Origin: Ralstonia mannitolilytica
GTDB taxonomy: Bacteria; Pseudomonadota; Gammaproteobacteria; Burkholderiales; Burkholderiaceae
Length of the DNA: 64,000 bases
Assembly: GCF_905397375.1 (NCBI RefSeq)
Contig: NZ_CAJPVG010000001.1
Span: 806,001-870,000, forward strand
Direction: 5' to 3'
In this document: positions 43,026 to 51,804 of the stretch, in pieces
Layout: the number at the start of each line of letters is the position of its first letter
Numbering within the stretch: position 1 is the first letter of the stretch
The notes under the pieces: generated by a model
Seen by the model: the letters and a program-made list of their open reading frames with translations, nothing else
What the model was told of the DNA's origin: nothing
Database searches by the model: none
Translations under genes and position numbers: made by a program

Positions 43026-44096
43026 ATGAGCGCATGGCCCGATGCCCGCATCCTGGAGCTGTTCAACATCGACGTGCCGATCGTGCTAGGGCCAATGGCC
43101 GGGGCCGCCGGCGTGGACCTGGCGATTGCGGTGGCGCGTGCCGGGGGCCTCGGTTCGCTGCCGTGCGCGATGCTGAATGCCGAGCAGATCCGCCAGCAGG
43201 TCGAGCAGTTTCGTGCCGCCGTGCGCGCGCCCATCAACCTGAACTTCTTCTGCCACACCCCGCCGCAGCCCGACCCCGAGCGTGAAGCCAGGTGGCGCGC
43301 CCATCTGGCTCCGTACTACGCCGAGTTCGGCATCGACCCGAACGCGCAGGCACCGGCGGCCAATCGCGCACCGTTTGATGAGTCGACGTGTGCGGTGGTG
43401 GAAGACCTCAGGCCAGAGATCGTGAGTTTCCACTTCGGCCTGCCGGCGCCCGAGCTGCTGGCGCGTGTGAAGGCCACGGGGGCCAAGGTGATCTCCGCCG
43501 CCACGACGGTGGAAGAGGCGCGCTGGCTGGAGGCCCGCGGCGTGGACGCCGTCATCGCCATGGGCAACGAGGCGGGCGGGCATCGCGGCATGTTTCTCGC
43601 GACGACCATCGAATCGCAGGTCGGTACGTTTGCGCTGGTGCCGCAGGTGGTGGACGCGGTAAAGGTGCCCGTCATTGCGGCCGGCGGCATTGGCGACGGG
43701 CGCGGCGTGGCGGCCGCGTTCGCCCTGGGTGCGTCTGCCGCGCAGATCGGCACGGCGTATCTGCTCTCGCCCGAGGCGAAGACCTCCGCCATCCACCGTG
43801 CCGCGCTCAAGCAGGCGACGGATGCCGATACGGCGCTGACGAATCTGTTCACCGGGCGTCCGGCGCGCGGCATCGTCAACCGGCTGATGCGGGAGATCGG
43901 CCCGATGAACCCGCTGGCACCGGCCTTCCCGACGGCAGGCGGGGCGCTTGCACCGCTGCGCGCCAAGACCGAGCCGACGGGCTCGGGCGACTTCATCAAT
44001 TTGTGGTCCGGTCAGGCGGGCCGGTTCGCAGCGGAAGAGCCGGCCGAAGCGATCACGCGTCGCATTGCGGCCCAAGCGCTCGAACGCCTGCGCTGA
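43026..44096 (+). CDS. Nitronate monooxygenase-family FMN enzyme
   Basis: A 356-residue TIM-barrel flavoprotein. GPMAGAAGVDLA at the N-terminus binds FMN phosphate, GNEAGGHRG (about 183-191) contains the conserved His region of the family, and AAGGIGDGRGVAAAFALGA forms the other phosphate-binding loop. The family oxidises alkyl nitronates such as propionate-3-nitronate, or acts as enoyl reductase (FabK). The ribosome binding site is weak. It is a single-gene unit; a second family member lies at 51805. Confidence 0.88.
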   Translation: MSAWPDARILELFNIDVPIVLGPMAGAAGVDLAIAVARAGGLGSLPCAMLNAEQIRQQVEQFRAAVRAPINLNFFCHTPPQPDPEREARWRAHLAPYYAEFGIDPNAQAPAANRAPFDESTCAVVEDLRPEIVSFHFGLPAPELLARVKATGAKVISAATTVEEARWLEARGVDAVIAMGNEAGGHRGMFLATTIESQVGTFALVPQVVDAVKVPVIAAGGIGDGRGVAAAFALGASAAQIGTAYLLSPEAKTSAIHRAALKQATDADTALTNLFTGRPARGIVNRLMREIGPMNPLAPAFPTAGGALAPLRAKTEPTGSGDFINLWSGQAGRFAAEEPAEAITRRIAAQALERLR

Positions 44097-44226
44097 ACGT
44101 TGACACCTGCCGTCGCGCACGCATGCGGGCACGCAAGACGGTGTGCCCGTCCTGTTTCGCATCACAGATCGGCATGCGTGCGATGGAAAAATTTCATGTA
44201 ACTCCGTAAATGTCGATTTACGGGTT

Positions 44227-45156
44227 TCATCCAACTCGCGCGGCAAGCGGCTTCATGGTCGTTTCCTGCTGGAACCGATCGCGCAGAAATGCCACCAGGG
44301 CCTTGACCGACGGCGGCACGCCGGCGCGCGACGGATACAACGCATGCAGGTCGGCCGGCTCGGGCGTCCACTCCCGCAGCACGGTGCGCAGGCGCCCCTC
44401 GGTCAGCGCGGCATGGCAACAGTGCAGCGGCAGCACGGCCAGCCCCAGCCCCGCGATGGCCGCTTCGCGCAGGGCGATGATGTTGTCGCTCGCAAAGCGC
44501 GGCCGCACCGGCAGCGCCAGGCGGTGTCCGCGCGCGTCGTGCAGCACCCAGTCGCGGCTGCGCGCGAGGGTGCCCTGGCCGAGGCAGGGCAGGTCTTCGA
44601 GCGCAGCGGGCGAGGCCGGTTCGCCCAGCCGCGCGATCAGCGCCGGGCTTGCCACCAGCACGCGCGGCGACACGGCCAGGTGCCGCGCCACCACCTCGCG
44701 TGACGGCAGCGGCCCGGTAGCCGCGCGGATGGCCACGTCGATGCGCTGCTCGACCAGGTCGACGTAGGTGTTGGATAGATCGAGCTCGACGCGCAGCTTC
44801 GGGTGGGCCTCGGCAAACGCTGCCAGCCAGCCGGCCACGAGCGTTTCGGCCAGCAGCGGCGAGGTGCCCACGCGCAGCACACCTGCGGGCTCGCTGCGCG
44901 CCGCACCGGCAAGCGCCTCGATGGCGGCCGACGCATCGGCCATGTCGCGCGCATGCCGATACACCGCCTCGCCCACCGGCGTGACCGACACACGATGGCT
45001 GGACCGATGCAGCAGCCGCGTGCCGAGCTGCGCCTCGAGCTCGGCAATGCGCCGGCTCAGGCGCGACTTGGGAATGCCCGTGGCCCGCTCGGCGGCGGAA
45101 AAGCCGCCGGCTTCCACCACGCGGGTAAAGAGATACAGGTCGTCCAAGCGCTTCAT
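44227..45156 (-). CDS. LysR-family transcriptional regulator
   Basis: A 309-residue regulator: winged HTH at 1-60 (GGFSAAERATGIPKSRLSRRIAELE) and a substrate-binding-like effector domain (about 90-290). It is divergent from the serine hydrolase at 45309 with 152 bases between, the usual arrangement of a LysR regulator and its target. The effector is unknown. Confidence 0.9.
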   Translation of the reverse strand: MKRLDDLYLFTRVVEAGGFSAAERATGIPKSRLSRRIAELEAQLGTRLLHRSSHRVSVTPVGEAVYRHARDMADASAAIEALAGAARSEPAGVLRVGTSPLLAETLVAGWLAAFAEAHPKLRVELDLSNTYVDLVEQRIDVAIRAATGPLPSREVVARHLAVSPRVLVASPALIARLGEPASPAALEDLPCLGQGTLARSRDWVLHDARGHRLALPVRPRFASDNIIALREAAIAGLGLAVLPLHCCHAALTEGRLRTVLREWTPEPADLHALYPSRAGVPPSVKALVAFLRDRFQQETTMKPLAARVG

Positions 45157-45308
45157 GTTGGGGCGAGGGTGCGTTAGAACCGCGATTGAAGCACAGCTGG
45201 GGCCTGTCCCGCGTCGCGCGCCCGGCTGTACAGTGTCGGCTGGACCGGCCCACGCCGCCAACGCTGCCGCGCGCGCCGGAAGCCGTTTCGCAAACGCAAG
45301 GAGACCGC

Positions 45309-46571
45309 ATGGACAGGCAAGCCACGCAACCGCACGGGATGTCCCGCGACCGGCTCGCACGGGTCGAACGCTTCATCGACGACGCTTACATCGCCACGGG
45401 CAAGCTGCCCGGCGCGCTCACGCAGGTATGGCGGCGTGGCGAGCTCGTCCTCAATTCTGTGCTCGGCCTCGCCGACCGGGAGCGGCAGGTGCCGCTGGCC
45501 GAGGACGCGATCTTCCGCATCTATTCGATGACCAAGCCGGTGACCTCGGTGGCGTTCATGATGCTGGTCGAAGCATGCGAGGTTGCGCTCGACGACCCGG
45601 TCAGCAAGTTCATCCCGGCATGGAAGGACCTGGGCGTGTTCGCCGGCGGCTTCATGGAGGGCTTCCAGACGCGCCCGGTGAAGCGCCCGATGCTGATGGT
45701 CGATCTGCTGCGCCACACATCTGGCCTCACCTACGGCTTTCACCAGAACACGAATGTCGATGCGGCGTATCGGCGGTTGAAGCTCGGCGACGTCACCACG
45801 CAGGGCACGCTCGACGAGATGATCGAGAAGCTGGCCGGTGTGCCGCTGGAGTTCTCGCCGGGCGAGGCGTGGAACTACTCCGTGTCGACCGATGTGCTCG
45901 GCTACCTCGTCGGCAAGATCAGCGGCATGCCGTTCGAGACGTTCCTGAAGGAGCGCATCTTCGACCCGCTGGGCATGATCGATACGGGCTTCTACGTGCC
46001 CGAGGACAAGGCGTCGCGCTTCTGCGCGTGCTATGCCGTGGGGGCGCTCGGTTCGGCGTTGGTGTCCGACCGGCCCGCGCTGCAGGATGATCCGCGCACC
46101 AGCCGGTACCTCGCGCCGCCGAGCTTCGTGTCGGGCGGCGGCGGCCTGGTGTCCACGGCGGCCGATTACCTGCGGTTCTCGCGCATGCTGCTGCAAGGCG
46201 GTGAACTCGACGGCGTGCGCCTGCTGGGGCCGAAGACGGTGGCGCTGATGACCGCGAACCACCTGCCGGGTGGGGCCGACATCTCGACCTTGTCGCCGCG
46301 CTCGATGTTCAGCGAGGCGGCCTACGACGGCGTTGGCTTCGGGCTGGGTTTTGCCACCACGATATCGCCGGCGGCCACGCTCATCCCCGGCAGCGCCGGC
46401 GACTTCTTCTGGGGCGGCGCGGCCGGTACCTTCTTCTGGGTGGACCCGCAGGAAGACCTGATCGGGCTCTTCCTCACGCAGGTTCTGCCGTCGTCCGCCT
46501 ACCCGGTACGCCGACAGCTGCGCACGCTGGTGTACAGCGCGATCACGGAATCGGGTGCGGGCGGGCGTTGA
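45309..46571 (+). CDS. Beta-lactamase-fold serine hydrolase (class VIII esterase-like)
   Basis: A 420-residue protein of the beta-lactamase/transpeptidase fold. SMTK (about 73-76) is the SxxK nucleophile motif, YSVS stands at the YxN position, and WGGAAGT near the C-terminus is the KTG-equivalent turn. No signal peptide is seen, so it is likely a cytoplasmic esterase (EstB type) and not a secreted beta-lactamase. AAGGAGA precedes ATG 45309; the frame is open further upstream into the regulator's promoter. It is divergent from the LysR gene. Confidence 0.87.
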   Translation: MDRQATQPHGMSRDRLARVERFIDDAYIATGKLPGALTQVWRRGELVLNSVLGLADRERQVPLAEDAIFRIYSMTKPVTSVAFMMLVEACEVALDDPVSKFIPAWKDLGVFAGGFMEGFQTRPVKRPMLMVDLLRHTSGLTYGFHQNTNVDAAYRRLKLGDVTTQGTLDEMIEKLAGVPLEFSPGEAWNYSVSTDVLGYLVGKISGMPFETFLKERIFDPLGMIDTGFYVPEDKASRFCACYAVGALGSALVSDRPALQDDPRTSRYLAPPSFVSGGGGLVSTAADYLRFSRMLLQGGELDGVRLLGPKTVALMTANHLPGGADISTLSPRSMFSEAAYDGVGFGLGFATTISPAATLIPGSAGDFFWGGAAGTFFWVDPQEDLIGLFLTQVLPSSAYPVRRQLRTLVYSAITESGAGGR

Positions 46572-46619
46572 ACCCACGCTTGCAGCGGCGTCCAAGCTGT
46601 GCCGCCTAGGGGCGCCCGA

Positions 46620-46880
46620 TCAATGCGCGGTGTTCGAGGTGCGCCGCGCGCCCGGCGGCACAACGGCGAGAAGCGCGCGCCGCTGGCGTATCGCCCGGGG
46701 GTGGATATGTCCGGGGCGATGACGCTCGAGCGAGGCCAACAGGTGTCTTGCCCATGCCGCAACCCCCGCGCGGTCCAATTCATCGGGTTCCCCATCACTG
46801 GGGAGCAAGAGCGAAATCGCAAAGTCGCGGGGGCTCAGCGCGGTGATCTCTTTTCTGCGCGGTTTTAATCGCGCTGTCAT
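46620..46880 (-). CDS. Small protein, paralogue of the one at 23984-24214
   Basis: An 86-residue protein of unknown function. After a basic start (MTARLKPRRKEI) it has LSPRDFAISLL, DELDRAG and LLASLERHRP, which align gap-free with the protein encoded at 23984 (about 20 identities in 57 positions). The C-terminal third is Arg-rich and diverged. AGGA lies six to nine bases before ATG 46880. Two copies with shared core and unrelated flanks argue for a real small-protein family. Confidence 0.6.
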   Translation of the reverse strand: MTARLKPRRKEITALSPRDFAISLLLPSDGEPDELDRAGVAAWARHLLASLERHRPGHIHPRAIRQRRALLAVVPPGARRTSNTAH

Positions 46881-47049
46881 AACGTCCTGCTCGAAGGCGT
46901 GCCGATTTCGCCGGGGTATTTTGGGGCGAGCAAAGGATAAGCAGACAGTTTTGATCCTTCAAGTTAATCGGCGCGCATATACGGCAAAATAGTGAAAAGA
47001 CTTTTATCGAGGGTGTAAGCGGCGTCGTAGGAATCATGTAGGACGAGGA

Positions 47050-47243
47050 CTCGGCTGATTGTGCTACTGAAATTCCTGGCGGTTTTTCGTACGCTTCTGC
47101 GTCGGCGCCATGGGCGCAGATTGGCGGGCGTTGAGAATAAGAGCGGGGGAGCGGGGCAGTCGCCTGCCGCCGGCGATGCGCGGCCTAGCAATACAACTGC
47201 CCTTGTGTTTTGGATCGCCCTAACGGGCGATATTTTTTTGTTT
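47050..47243 (+). ncRNA. Candidate small RNA ending in an intrinsic terminator
   Basis: Seen: a CTGCG/CGCAG hairpin at 47097-47119; GGGCAGT (47154-47160) pairing with ACTGCCC (47196-47202) around an inner CGCC/GGCG stem (47161-47175); then the terminator hairpin (ATCGCCC/GGGCGAT) with seven Ts. Just upstream lie TAGGA, TAGGA and GAGGA (47028-47049), the kind of word bound by CsrA/RsmA. The 5' end is a guess. No known RNA family was recognised. Confidence 0.4.
47214..47243 (+). terminator. Strong rho-independent terminator in the intergenic region
   Basis: A 7-bp perfect stem (47214-47220 with 47225-47231), TAAC loop, then A followed by TTTTTTT and GTTTT. It ends no annotated gene on the plus strand, which implies an unannotated transcript upstream. 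Confidence 0.85.
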
Positions 47244-47376
47244 TGGCGCGGTGCTAATCTCTCAGCGCACTTCCGGCGGACCGCGAAACAAAGGAAGTGA
47301 CGAAGAGACAATAACATCATGAGGCGGGCCGTGGGTTTTTCTTGTCGCCCCGATAATGCTCCCTAGAGACAGCCCC

Positions 47377-47829
47377 ATGCTCAGCCACGAAGTTCAATTG
47401 CGCCCGGCTTCTCTTGCCGATTGGTGCCAAGTCGCTGCGCTCCTGAAGAGTGCCAGGCTGCCGGCTGACGATATCGATATTCAGGACACCATCGAAGCAT
47501 TTCACGTTGCACTGGACAAAGGCCGCGTCATTGGCTGCGCTGCTGCTGAGCGTGGAGGGGCATCCATCGTGATTCGTTCGGTCGTGGTCGACCCGATGTA
47601 TCGCGATCAAGGTATCGCAAGTCGCCTGATTGGCACGCTGCTCGTGCGTGCGCGTGCCAGCGGCGTGCGACAGGCTTACCTGCTTTCTGCGCGGGCGCCG
47701 CTTTACTTCGCGCGTTGGGGGTTTTATCTCTTTCCCGTGGAGAACGCGCCGGCCGAGGTCAGGGCATCGGCGGCGTTCAGGGACGCCGGGCAGGCATCGC
47801 CGCTTTGCATGCGGTGCGATCTGCGCTGA
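47377..47829 (+). CDS. arsN2: GNAT-family N-acetyltransferase, ArsN2-like
   Basis: A 150-residue GNAT protein. IRSVVVDPMYRDQGIASRLIGTLL holds the acetyl-CoA pyrophosphate-binding motif (Q/R-x2-G-x-A/G, here RDQGIA). The ending (FPVENAPAEVRASAAFRDAG then CMRCDL) follows the ArsN2 pattern, a family found with arsenic-resistance genes that probably acetylates an arsenical. No other ars gene is nearby, so the function may differ. ATG 47377 was chosen over 47356 for family length. Confidence 0.7.
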   Translation: MLSHEVQLRPASLADWCQVAALLKSARLPADDIDIQDTIEAFHVALDKGRVIGCAAAERGGASIVIRSVVVDPMYRDQGIASRLIGTLLVRARASGVRQAYLLSARAPLYFARWGFYLFPVENAPAEVRASAAFRDAGQASPLCMRCDLR

Positions 47830-47862
47830 CCGGCGGGCGCGTCCATGGTGCCGGGCGCCGGC

Positions 47863-48330
47863 TCAGAGGCCCAGGTCGGACAACCCAGGGTGATCGTCGG
47901 GGCGGCGGCCCAGCGGCCAGAAGAACTTGCGGTCCTCTTCCTTGATGGGCAGGTCATTGATGCTGGCATGGCGGTGGGTCATCAGGCCGTGCTCGTTGAA
48001 TGCCCAGTTCTCGTTGCCGTAGCTGCGGTACCACTGGCCGGCGTCGTCGTGCCACTCGTAGGCGAAGCGCACGGCAATACGGTTGCCCTCGAATGCCCAC
48101 AGCTCCTTGATGAGACGGTAGTCGAGTTCGCGCCGCCACTTGCGCTCCAGGAACGCCTGCGCCTGTTCGCGCCCGAGCGGGAACTCGGCACGGTTGCGCC
48201 AGCGGGTATCGGGGCTGTAGGCCAGGACGACGCGGGCCGGGTCGCGCGAATTCCAGGCGTCTTCGGCCAGGCGGATCTTCTGGACGGCGGTGTCGCGATT
48301 GAACGGAGGCAGAGGCGGGCGGGTTTCCAT
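47863..48330 (-). CDS. DUF1348 family, NTF2-like protein
   Basis: A 155-residue protein whose sequence is typical of the DUF1348 branch of the NTF2/SnoaL fold: KIRLAEDAWNSRDPARVVLAY, TRWRNRAEF, FLERKWRRELDYRLIKELW and a C-terminal RKFFWPLGRRPDDHPGL. The fold makes a cone-shaped pocket that can be enzymatic or ligand-binding; no function is established. ATG 48330 was preferred; the frame extends upstream without similarity. Confidence 0.85.
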   Translation of the reverse strand: METRPPLPPFNRDTAVQKIRLAEDAWNSRDPARVVLAYSPDTRWRNRAEFPLGREQAQAFLERKWRRELDYRLIKELWAFEGNRIAVRFAYEWHDDAGQWYRSYGNENWAFNEHGLMTHRHASINDLPIKEEDRKFFWPLGRRPDDHPGLSDLGL

Positions 48331-48382
48331 GGTCGGTCCAGTGGCGTGGTGGTGTGAAGGTGGATCGGCTGCGGGCAGCGCG

Positions 48383-49342
48383 CTAGCGGGCCGGCCACGC
48401 ACCGGTCCCGGCGAGGAACGGCGACGGTTCCGGCGCAGAGAACCGCCAGGGCAAGGCTTGCGGCCGCCGATACATGCGCTCGACATGAAACCGCACGAGG
48501 CGCTGCGCGCCTTCGAACGCCTGCAGATCGTGCCCGTCCCATACGATCTCGCATGTGCCCGCGAGATGGAGCAGGTCGCCCGATTCGAAGTCCGGAAACA
48601 GCAGCCCCGCCGAGGGGTTCACATGCAGGTTGCCCAGCGTGTTGAAGAAATTGTTGCCGATAAAGTCGGGCCACAGCAGCGTTGCGTCGTCATCGACACG
48701 GACGAACCCCGGCTTGCCGCCGCGGTGCGAGACATCCGCTCCCGTCGCCCTGGCAGGCCCGGCCGTCGCTGCATGCGTAGCGATGAAGAACGTATCGGAA
48801 GACCGGATGAGCCGCACCGCCGCATCGTCGAGTGCCGGCACCGATTGCGCCGCGGCAGGCGCCGTTGCCCGCTGGCGCGGCGCGAGGCTGCGCACCTGGA
48901 TGTACTTCGGGCAGTTGCCGAAGCTCTGCCGCACGCCGATCACCATGCCGGCAGCATCGAGAGACAGCACCGGGCCGTTCAACCGGTTTCTTCGCCGCGT
49001 CGTCGTTTCAATGCCGAGCAGGCCGACGTCGCTGCCCACATGAAGCGCGCCCGCCAGCGGATCTTCGGGGTCGGGCAGGGCGCCAATGTGCAGGCTGTAG
49101 GCGTCGGGCACACGGATGAAACCGGCGTGGCCCGCCAGCAGGCTGGCACACGGCTTTCCGTCGCCGTCCAGGGCGCCGAGCACGATAAACGGGATCTTTC
49201 CGAAGAACTCCTGGTGCTGTTCCAGCAGGTAGGTTCGTATGCCGCGTTGCCCGTGCGCCTCTGCGCGGTCCCGGACGCCCGCCCGGTCCTGCACGGCGCG
49301 CTCGCCCCGGTGAAACGGCGAGGCCTGTTCTGGTAACTCCAT
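48383..49342 (-). CDS. Pyridoxamine 5'-phosphate oxidase-family FMN protein
   Basis: A 319-residue protein with two split-barrel FMN-binding units: FIVLGALDGDGKPCASLLAG in the first, and FFIATHAATAGPARATGADVSHRGGKPGFVRV in the second (quoted as separate runs FFIATHAATA and DVSHRGGKPGFVRV). The family includes general stress and flavin reductase proteins. AAGGGG precedes ATG 49342. It starts 24 bases after the stop of the GST gene, so the two form an operon divergent from the LysR regulator at 50135. Confidence 0.82.
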   Translation of the reverse strand: MELPEQASPFHRGERAVQDRAGVRDRAEAHGQRGIRTYLLEQHQEFFGKIPFIVLGALDGDGKPCASLLAGHAGFIRVPDAYSLHIGALPDPEDPLAGALHVGSDVGLLGIETTTRRRNRLNGPVLSLDAAGMVIGVRQSFGNCPKYIQVRSLAPRQRATAPAAAQSVPALDDAAVRLIRSSDTFFIATHAATAGPARATGADVSHRGGKPGFVRVDDDATLLWPDFIGNNFFNTLGNLHVNPSAGLLFPDFESGDLLHLAGTCEIVWDGHDLQAFEGAQRLVRFHVERMYRRPQALPWRFSAPEPSPFLAGTGAWPAR

Positions 49343-49366
49343 GGCGTTGCCCCTTGACGTGTCGCC

Positions 49367-50002
49367 TCAGGCGGCCAGCCCCACGGCGCTCGCCTGCATG
49401 GCGACAAAGTTCGGCCATTGCTCGATGCGCGAAAGCCAGGCCCGCACGTGCGCGTAGCTGTCCAGCGAGACGTTGCCTTCCGGTGCATGCGCGATGTAGC
49501 TGTAGCACGCGATGTCGGCCAGGGTCGGTGTGGGGCCCAGCAGATAGTCATGCTCGGCCAGTTCCTCGTCGAAGATCGCCAGCAGGGCATGGCTTTGCGC
49601 GATCAGCGCCTGCGCATCCAGCGGCGCGCCAAAAACGGCGGCCCGGCGCGCCCCGGCCGGCCCCGAGGCAAGCGGCCCCGCGGCGACCGAAAACCAGCGC
49701 TGCACCTGCGCGGCGCCGACCGGGTCGGCGGGCAGCCATCTGCCATCGTCATAGCGCTTGGCCAGGTAGACGAGGATGGCATTGGAGTCGGCGATGACGG
49801 TGCCGCCGTCGTCGATCACAGGGACTTGGCCAAAGCGGTTCAACTGCAGGAACGCTGGCGTTTTGTGCTCCCGGGCGCGCAGGTCGATGTCGATCCGTTC
49901 ATACGGCAGCTCCAGCAGCTTGAGCAGCAATTCGACGCGGTGGCAGTGCCCCGACAGGGCATGGCGGTAGAGCTTGATGGGCTGTGCCGGCTTGCAAGAC
50001 AT
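49367..50002 (-). CDS. Glutathione S-transferase
   Basis: A 211-residue two-domain GST. The N-terminal thioredoxin fold has LYRHALSGHCHRVELLL, QVPVIDD (cis-Pro loop) and DSNAILVYLA (glutathione gamma-glutamyl contact); the C-terminal helical domain contains TLADIACYSYIAHAPEG. It may detoxify electrophiles together with the FMN protein downstream. It is divergent from the LysR gene with 132 bases between; a short TCCA-5-TGGA dyad at 50085-50097 sits in that gap. Confidence 0.9.
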   Translation of the reverse strand: MSCKPAQPIKLYRHALSGHCHRVELLLKLLELPYERIDIDLRAREHKTPAFLQLNRFGQVPVIDDGGTVIADSNAILVYLAKRYDDGRWLPADPVGAAQVQRWFSVAAGPLASGPAGARRAAVFGAPLDAQALIAQSHALLAIFDEELAEHDYLLGPTPTLADIACYSYIAHAPEGNVSLDSYAHVRAWLSRIEQWPNFVAMQASAVGLAA

Positions 50003-50134
50003 GGGGCGGCTCCGTTCAGGAAAGGGAGCCCCATTCTTGATTGATACGGTCGCCGGATAAATGGCTCGACACGAACTTCACTCATCCAAAAAATGGACTA
50101 ATCTGTCGACCCATGTGCAACCCGCCTGGCAAAG

Positions 50135-51043
50135 ATGGACAAGCTCCGCGCAATGCAGACCTTCGTGGCGATCGTGGACAACGGGACGCTGTCCAAGGCA
50201 GCCGCCGCGCTCGGATCGTCGTTGCCGTCCACGGTGCGCACGCTCGCGACGCTCGAAGCCGACCTGGGCGTGCGCCTGCTCAACCGCACAACGCGCCGCC
50301 TGTCGTTGACCGACGAGGGACGGATGTATCTGGCGTCGTGCCGGGACATCCTCGGCGCGGTCGACCAGGCCGAGCATCGCCTGCGGGCGCGCCAGGAAGA
50401 ACCCAGCGGCCTCCTCACCATGACCGCGCCGGTCCTGTTTGGCCAGCGGCATGTGGCGCCCGCGGTGATCCCGTTTCTCGAGCGGTACCCGAAGGTGCAA
50501 TGCCGTCTGCTGCTGCTCGACCGTGTGGTGAACCTGCTGGAAGAGGGTGTCGACGTTGGCATACGCATCGGCCACCTCGACGATTCCAACCTGATCGCGC
50601 AGCAAGTCAGCCGTGTCAGCCGGGTCGTCGTGGCGAGCCCCGCGTACCTCCAGCGCCGAGGCATTCCGCAGAAACCGGCGGATCTCGCGCAGAAAAACTG
50701 CATCCGGTTCTCCGGGAGCGGCCGCACGACGTGGCTGTTCCAGGAGCGCGGCCGGGAGCAGCGCATCGTGATCGGCGGCAATCTCGAATGCAACCACGGC
50801 GCCCCGGCCATCGACGCGTGCGTGGCGGGGCTCGGCGTGGGGCAGTTTCTGCGGTATCAGGTGGCGAGCCAGTTGGCCGGCGGGCAACTGCAGGAAATCC
50901 TGCATGCGTACAAGGTGCCCCCGCTGCCCATCAGCGTGGTGTATCCGCATGCCGGTCTGCTGCCGAGTCGCATCAGCGCGTTCGTCGATTGGATCAAAAC
51001 GGAATTCACGAAATCCGAACATGATTTCGTGGGCGATGCGTAG
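50135..51043 (+). CDS. LysR-family transcriptional regulator
   Basis: A 302-residue protein of the CrgA/DsdC-like LysR branch: HTH at 1-60 (NGTLSKAAAALGSSLPSTVRTLATLE) followed by the TRRLSLTDEG hinge typical of the family and an effector domain. The divergent GST/FMN-protein operon is the likely target. The start codon gives the canonical MDKLRAMQTF beginning. Confidence 0.92.
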   Translation: MDKLRAMQTFVAIVDNGTLSKAAAALGSSLPSTVRTLATLEADLGVRLLNRTTRRLSLTDEGRMYLASCRDILGAVDQAEHRLRARQEEPSGLLTMTAPVLFGQRHVAPAVIPFLERYPKVQCRLLLLDRVVNLLEEGVDVGIRIGHLDDSNLIAQQVSRVSRVVVASPAYLQRRGIPQKPADLAQKNCIRFSGSGRTTWLFQERGREQRIVIGGNLECNHGAPAIDACVAGLGVGQFLRYQVASQLAGGQLQEILHAYKVPPLPISVVYPHAGLLPSRISAFVDWIKTEFTKSEHDFVGDA

Positions 51044-51198
51044 CTGGGCTCGCACAGCCCGATGTCCGCATGCCGCATCGCGCGGCAAACTGGACATGAC
51101 GTGCCCGGCGCTGTTCTGTAAAGTGCGTTGATCGAGTCGGGCACCGGTATCCACAAGCCCCGACGCCACAACACACGCTCCAGGCCAACTTCCTGCTC

Positions 51199-51735
51199 AT
51201 GTCCATCCAACACGCCTTGCTCACATCGCTGCTTGAAAAGCCCTCGTCGGGCTACGAGCTTGCTCGCCGCTTTGACAAGTCGATGGGCTACTTCTGGAGT
51301 GCCACGCATCAGCAGATCTACCGCGAGCTCGGTCGCATGGCAGAAGCCGGCTGGGTGAGCGTGGAAGAAGAGGAAGACAGCCGCAGGAAAACCTACACCG
51401 TGCTACCGGCCGGCCGCGACGAACTCGCGCGGTGGGTGCTGGAGCCCACCGTGTCGTCGGACAACCGTGAAGAGGTGCTGGTCAAGCTGCGTGCCGAAGC
51501 GGTGATCGGCCCGCTCGGTTTTGCCGACGAGATGCAGCGTCTGATCGAGCAGCACCGCGCGCGCCTGAACACCTTCCGCGAGATCGAGCAGCGCGATTTC
51601 GCGCGCCCCGACCTCACGCGCGCGCAGCGGCTGCAGCATGCGGTGCTCCAGCGCGGCATCGTTTACGAAGAAGGCTGGCTCGCTTGGGCAGACGATGTGC
51701 TGCCGTTGCTGGAGCCAGCCTCTGTCACCGCTTGA
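51199..51735 (+). CDS. PadR-family transcriptional regulator
   Basis: A 178-residue regulator: winged HTH (about 1-80; SGYELARRFDKSMGYFWSATHQQIY, RELGRMAEAGWVSVEEEED) and a C-terminal helical dimerisation domain (about 95-175), that is the Vir/PadR-S2 architecture. PadR proteins typically repress detoxification genes and release DNA on binding a phenolic or drug. No divergent target is visible; the nitronate monooxygenase at 51805 is convergent. The inverted repeat at 53369-53390 could be a site for a regulator of this kind. Confidence 0.9.
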   Translation: MSIQHALLTSLLEKPSSGYELARRFDKSMGYFWSATHQQIYRELGRMAEAGWVSVEEEEDSRRKTYTVLPAGRDELARWVLEPTVSSDNREEVLVKLRAEAVIGPLGFADEMQRLIEQHRARLNTFREIEQRDFARPDLTRAQRLQHAVLQRGIVYEEGWLAWADDVLPLLEPASVTA

Positions 51736-51804
51736 AGGCATCGACGGAACGCTGCGAAGCGGTCCTGGCCAGGCGGCGGAGCGTTTGTCGGCGTCGCCGG
51801 GGGC

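Larger units (their letters stand above)
46881..47376. other. 496-bp AT-richer intergenic region with a candidate small RNA
   Basis: The stretch between the leftward small gene and the ArsN2-like gene is lower in GC than the surroundings. It holds GGA-containing words in a row (47028-47049), three hairpins and a strong rightward terminator (47214-47243). No protein-coding frame fits: the 79-codon frame at 47061-47300 runs straight through the terminator. A weak promoter-like TTGATC (46951) and TATACG (46978) lie upstream, but their spacing is too long. Confidence 0.45.

Noticed and set aside
44110..44160. Terminator after the nitronate monooxygenase at 43026
   Set aside because: A GGGCAC/GTGCCC pairing exists, but the loop is long and no T tract follows.
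47061..47300. A 79-codon frame in the AT-rich intergenic region
   Set aside because: It crosses the strong terminator at 47214-47243, lacks a ribosome binding site and has no similarity.
46600..47376. Remnant of a mobile element, suggested by the lower GC
   Set aside because: No transposase fragment, terminal repeat or target duplication was found; the sRNA/terminator reading explains the composition better.
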